DNA of 64,000 bases from the NCBI GenBank assembly GCA_902619165.1, contig CACNDI010000009.1, positions 1-64,000 of the forward strand. The letters run 5' to 3'. The notes beneath the pieces are model-generated. The model did not search any database, was not told where the DNA came from, and worked only from the letters and a program-made list of their open reading frames with translations. Source of the stretch: an uncultured Alphaproteobacteria bacterium (lineage in GTDB: Bacteria; Pseudomonadota; Alphaproteobacteria; Rhodobacterales; Rhodobacteraceae). Below, piece by piece: positions 62,214 through 64,000 of this stretch (positions are counted from its first letter, which is position 1; each line of letters starts with the position of its first letter). Position numbers and translations under genes: made by a program.

Positions 62214-62259
62214 GACTTTAAGACGCACTATATTTTAAAAATTTATGTATAGTGTATAT

Positions 62260-62718
62260 ATGAGAATTTCTATTTTTCAACCAGATATACCTCAAAATTT
62301 AGGAGCACTTCTTAGGGTTTCTGCTTGTCTTGATGTGCCATTGGACATAATTGAGCCATGTGGATTTGCTTTTTCTGAAAAGAAATTGAAGAGGACAGCG
62401 ATGGACTATATCAACCATGCGGACTTTAGGACTTTCATTGATTATCAAGCATTTAAGAAACAGCAACAAGAGGAAAAACCGAGTTCAAGAGTGATTCTTC
62501 TGACAACGAAAAGTAAAAAAAATTATTTAGATTTTAGATTTCAGAAAAATGACAGACTAATGCTAGGTAGAGAAAGCGCCGGTGTTCCTGAATATGTTCA
62601 CGAATCGGTAGATGACGCTGTTACCATAGAGATGCCTGGCAAAGGACGGTCTTTAAATGTTGTAGTCAGTTGTATGATGGTTTTATCAGAAGCTCTAAGA
62701 CAAACTAGGGACTTGTAA
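62260..62718 (+). CDS. trmL: tRNA (cytidine(34)-2'-O)-methyltransferase TrmL
   Basis: This SPOUT methyltransferase modifies the wobble base of leucine tRNAs. The N-terminal IFQPDIPQNLGALLR, the IEPCGFAFSEKKLKRTAMDY motif (split IEPCGFAFS, LKRTAMDY) and the knot stretch MLGRESAGVPEYVH are diagnostic; SLNVVVSCMMVLSEALRQ closes it. The family N-terminus fits ATG 62260 (152 aa); ATG 62245 is also possible. Neither has a clear Shine-Dalgarno. It is divergent from petABC and followed 59 bp later by gabD. Confidence 0.92.
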   Translation: MRISIFQPDIPQNLGALLRVSACLDVPLDIIEPCGFAFSEKKLKRTAMDYINHADFRTFIDYQAFKKQQQEEKPSSRVILLTTKSKKNYLDFRFQKNDRLMLGRESAGVPEYVHESVDDAVTIEMPGKGRSLNVVVSCMMVLSEALRQTRDL

Positions 62719-62777
62719 TGTTGTATAACTTAGTGGTTATATGACAGAAAGAACAAATTGAAAGTGGAATCGTAAAT

Positions 62778-64000
62778 ATGTTAGATCAAACAAATCTCAG
62801 TGTTATGCTAAAAAACAAAAACCTGCTTAAAAATAAAGCATACATTAATGGTGCTTGGGTAGATGCAAAAAGTGGAAAAACTTTTGAAGTGGTTAACCCC
62901 TCTAATGGAAATTCAATAGTAACTGTTCCCGATTTAGATGTTAACGATGCTCGAATTGCAATTGATGCTGCTTACAAAGCTTTCCCCAGTTGGAGTAAAA
63001 AGACCGCGAAAGAGAGAAGTATTATTCTAAATAAGTTCTGCAAACTAATGTTAGAAAATGCCGATGATCTAGCTGCAATCCTTACCGCTGAAATGGGAAA
63101 ACCGTTGGCAGAAGCAAAGGGAGAAATTACTTACGGAGCTAGCTTTATTGAGTGGTTTGCCGAAGAAGGAAAAAGAATTTACGGAGAAACCATTCCCGGA
63201 CACCAAGAAGATAAAAGAATAATAGTGCTGAAGCAGCCAGTGGGTGTTGTAGCTGCTATAACGCCTTGGAATTTTCCTAATGCGATGATTACTAGAAAAT
63301 TGGGCCCAGCACTTGCTGCTGGTTGCTGTTTTGTAGCAAAAGCTCCAGAAGACACCCCATTATCCGCTTTGGCCCTTTGCGACCTTGCGGAAGAAGCAGG
63401 AATTCCAAAAGGAGTATTCTCTGTTCTGACTACTTCTGATCCAGTCGAAATAGGCAAAGAACTATGCTCAAATGATAAAATTCGAAAACTAACTTTTACT
63501 GGATCAACAGAAGTCGGAAAAAAATTGCTAAAACAAGGAGCAGACCAAGTTTTAAAGATGTCAATGGAGTTAGGTGGTAACGCACCATTTATTGTATTTG
63601 ATGATGCAGATATTGATAAGGCGGTTGAGGGGGCAATAATTTCTAAATTCAGAAATAATGGTCAAACATGTGTATGCGCAAATCGAATTTATGTTCAGGA
63701 TGGAGTGTATGATATGTTTGCGAAGAAGCTGGAAGAGGCCGTTTCGAAGATGGTGGTAGGGGACGGTTTCGCTACATCGAGCACCCTTGGTCCTTTGATC
63801 ACGAACGAAGCCCTCAAAAAGGTTGAGGAGCACATTAAAGATGCCTTAGATAAAGGAGCTACAGCTCAATGCGGTGGAAAGAGACATAGCATTGGCGGCA
63901 CGTTCTTTGAACCAACGGTATTAACTAATGTTGATAAGTCGATGTTAATTGCGGAAGAAGAAACTTTTGGGCCCGTTGCACCTTTATTCCGATTTAATGA
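62778..64000 (+). CDS. gabD: NAD(P)-dependent succinate-semialdehyde dehydrogenase (3' end outside window)
   Basis: This aldehyde dehydrogenase oxidises succinate semialdehyde, for example from 4-aminobutyrate, to succinate. The first 407 residues are present and the frame is open at the right edge. The NAD-binding TPWNFPNAMITRKLGPALAAG (split TPWNFPNAM, GPALAAGC), FTGSTEVGKKLL, the catalytic Glu in MELGGNAPFIV and Cys in GQTCVCANR are seen. EETFGPVAPLFRFN reaches the edge. The ATG at 62778 has GGAA 8 bp upstream. The GabD subfamily assignment rests on overall likeness; other semialdehydes are possible. Confidence 0.88.
   Translation, partial: MLDQTNLSVMLKNKNLLKNKAYINGAWVDAKSGKTFEVVNPSNGNSIVTVPDLDVNDARIAIDAAYKAFPSWSKKTAKERSIILNKFCKLMLENADDLAAILTAEMGKPLAEAKGEITYGASFIEWFAEEGKRIYGETIPGHQEDKRIIVLKQPVGVVAAITPWNFPNAMITRKLGPALAAGCCFVAKAPEDTPLSALALCDLAEEAGIPKGVFSVLTTSDPVEIGKELCSNDKIRKLTFTGSTEVGKKLLKQGADQVLKMSMELGGNAPFIVFDDADIDKAVEGAIISKFRNNGQTCVCANRIYVQDGVYDMFAKKLEEAVSKMVVGDGFATSSTLGPLITNEALKKVEEHIKDALDKGATAQCGGKRHSIGGTFFEPTVLTNVDKSMLIAEEETFGPVAPLFRFN

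Noticed and set aside
1-64000. tRNA, rRNA, CRISPR, prophage or insertion sequences
   Set aside because: Gaps are too short for most of these; I saw no repeat-spacer pattern, transposase, integrase or tRNA-like fold. A covariance search would be needed to be certain.

Overview
The window looks like a chromosomal segment of a low-GC, tightly packed, free-living marine-type alphaproteobacterium. The evidence is the RegA/RegB redox two-component pair, a complete cytochrome bc1 operon (petABC), a GTP cyclohydrolase II with the long alphaproteobacterial N-terminal extension, a short alphaproteobacterial CCA-adding enzyme, and local gene orders that I recall from Rhodobacterales (ribA / regulator / xthA / lolA / ftsK; dapB / rbfA / truB / rpsO / pnp; hslO / NUDIX / cca; hemF near petABC). 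By eye the DNA is strongly AT-rich. The taxon is inference. I saw no insertion sequence, prophage, CRISPR array, tRNA or rRNA.

Layout. (1) 1-1787: the 3' part of dnaN, then recF. (2) 1784-6717, minus strand: a seven-gene cluster read as SDR, GFA-family zinc protein, rhodanese, SBP56-type methanethiol oxidase, 2Fe-2S ferredoxin, CoA-binding protein and an FMN 2-hydroxy-acid dehydrogenase. Its enzymes match the products expected from methanethiol oxidation. (3) 6805-17334: transport and small-molecule metabolism (EamA exporter, esterase, phytanoyl-CoA dioxygenase-like protein, class III CoA-transferase, a second 2-hydroxy-acid dehydrogenase, TerC, glpD, glpK, homocysteine S-methyltransferase). 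It includes a candidate small RNA with an anti-Shine-Dalgarno stretch at about 10920-11014. (4) 17346-22360, minus strand: a complete Liv-type ABC importer (livJ, G, F, H, M) running into the homocysteine methyltransferase. (5) 22527-29421: second EamA transporter, Old Yellow Enzyme, malonyl-CoA synthetase-like ligase, YggS, ribA, an atypical response regulator and xthA. (6) 29411-35228: lolA, ftsK, amidase, UbiH-type hydroxylase. (7) 35234-41826: regA/regB, tsaE, exonuclease I, trxA, folC, accD. (8) 41962-49542: unknown lipoprotein, prolyl iminopeptidase, ubiG, two little-known genes, MarR regulator, hemH, pnp. (9) 49590-53401: rpsO, truB, rbfA, dapB, lytic transglycosylase. (10) 53449-64000: a broken NUDIX gene, hslO, NUDIX CoA pyrophosphatase, cca, hemF, tlyA, aroC, petCBA, trmL and the start of gabD.

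How the genes fit together. hemF, hemH, ubiG, the UbiH-type hydroxylase, petABC and the RegB/RegA redox sensor serve aerobic respiration. Glycerol (glpD/K), amino acids or similar solutes (Liv), 2-hydroxy acids (two LldD-like enzymes) and one-carbon/sulfur compounds (methanethiol oxidase cluster, homocysteine methyltransferase) are the visible nutrients. Convergent genes almost always abut or overlap by about 4 bp, a strong packing signature. The features most worth a second look are the methanethiol oxidase cluster, the anti-SD small RNA, the decaying NUDIX gene beside hslO, exonuclease I at a locus where I would expect addAB, and the operator-like dyad in the petABC promoter.
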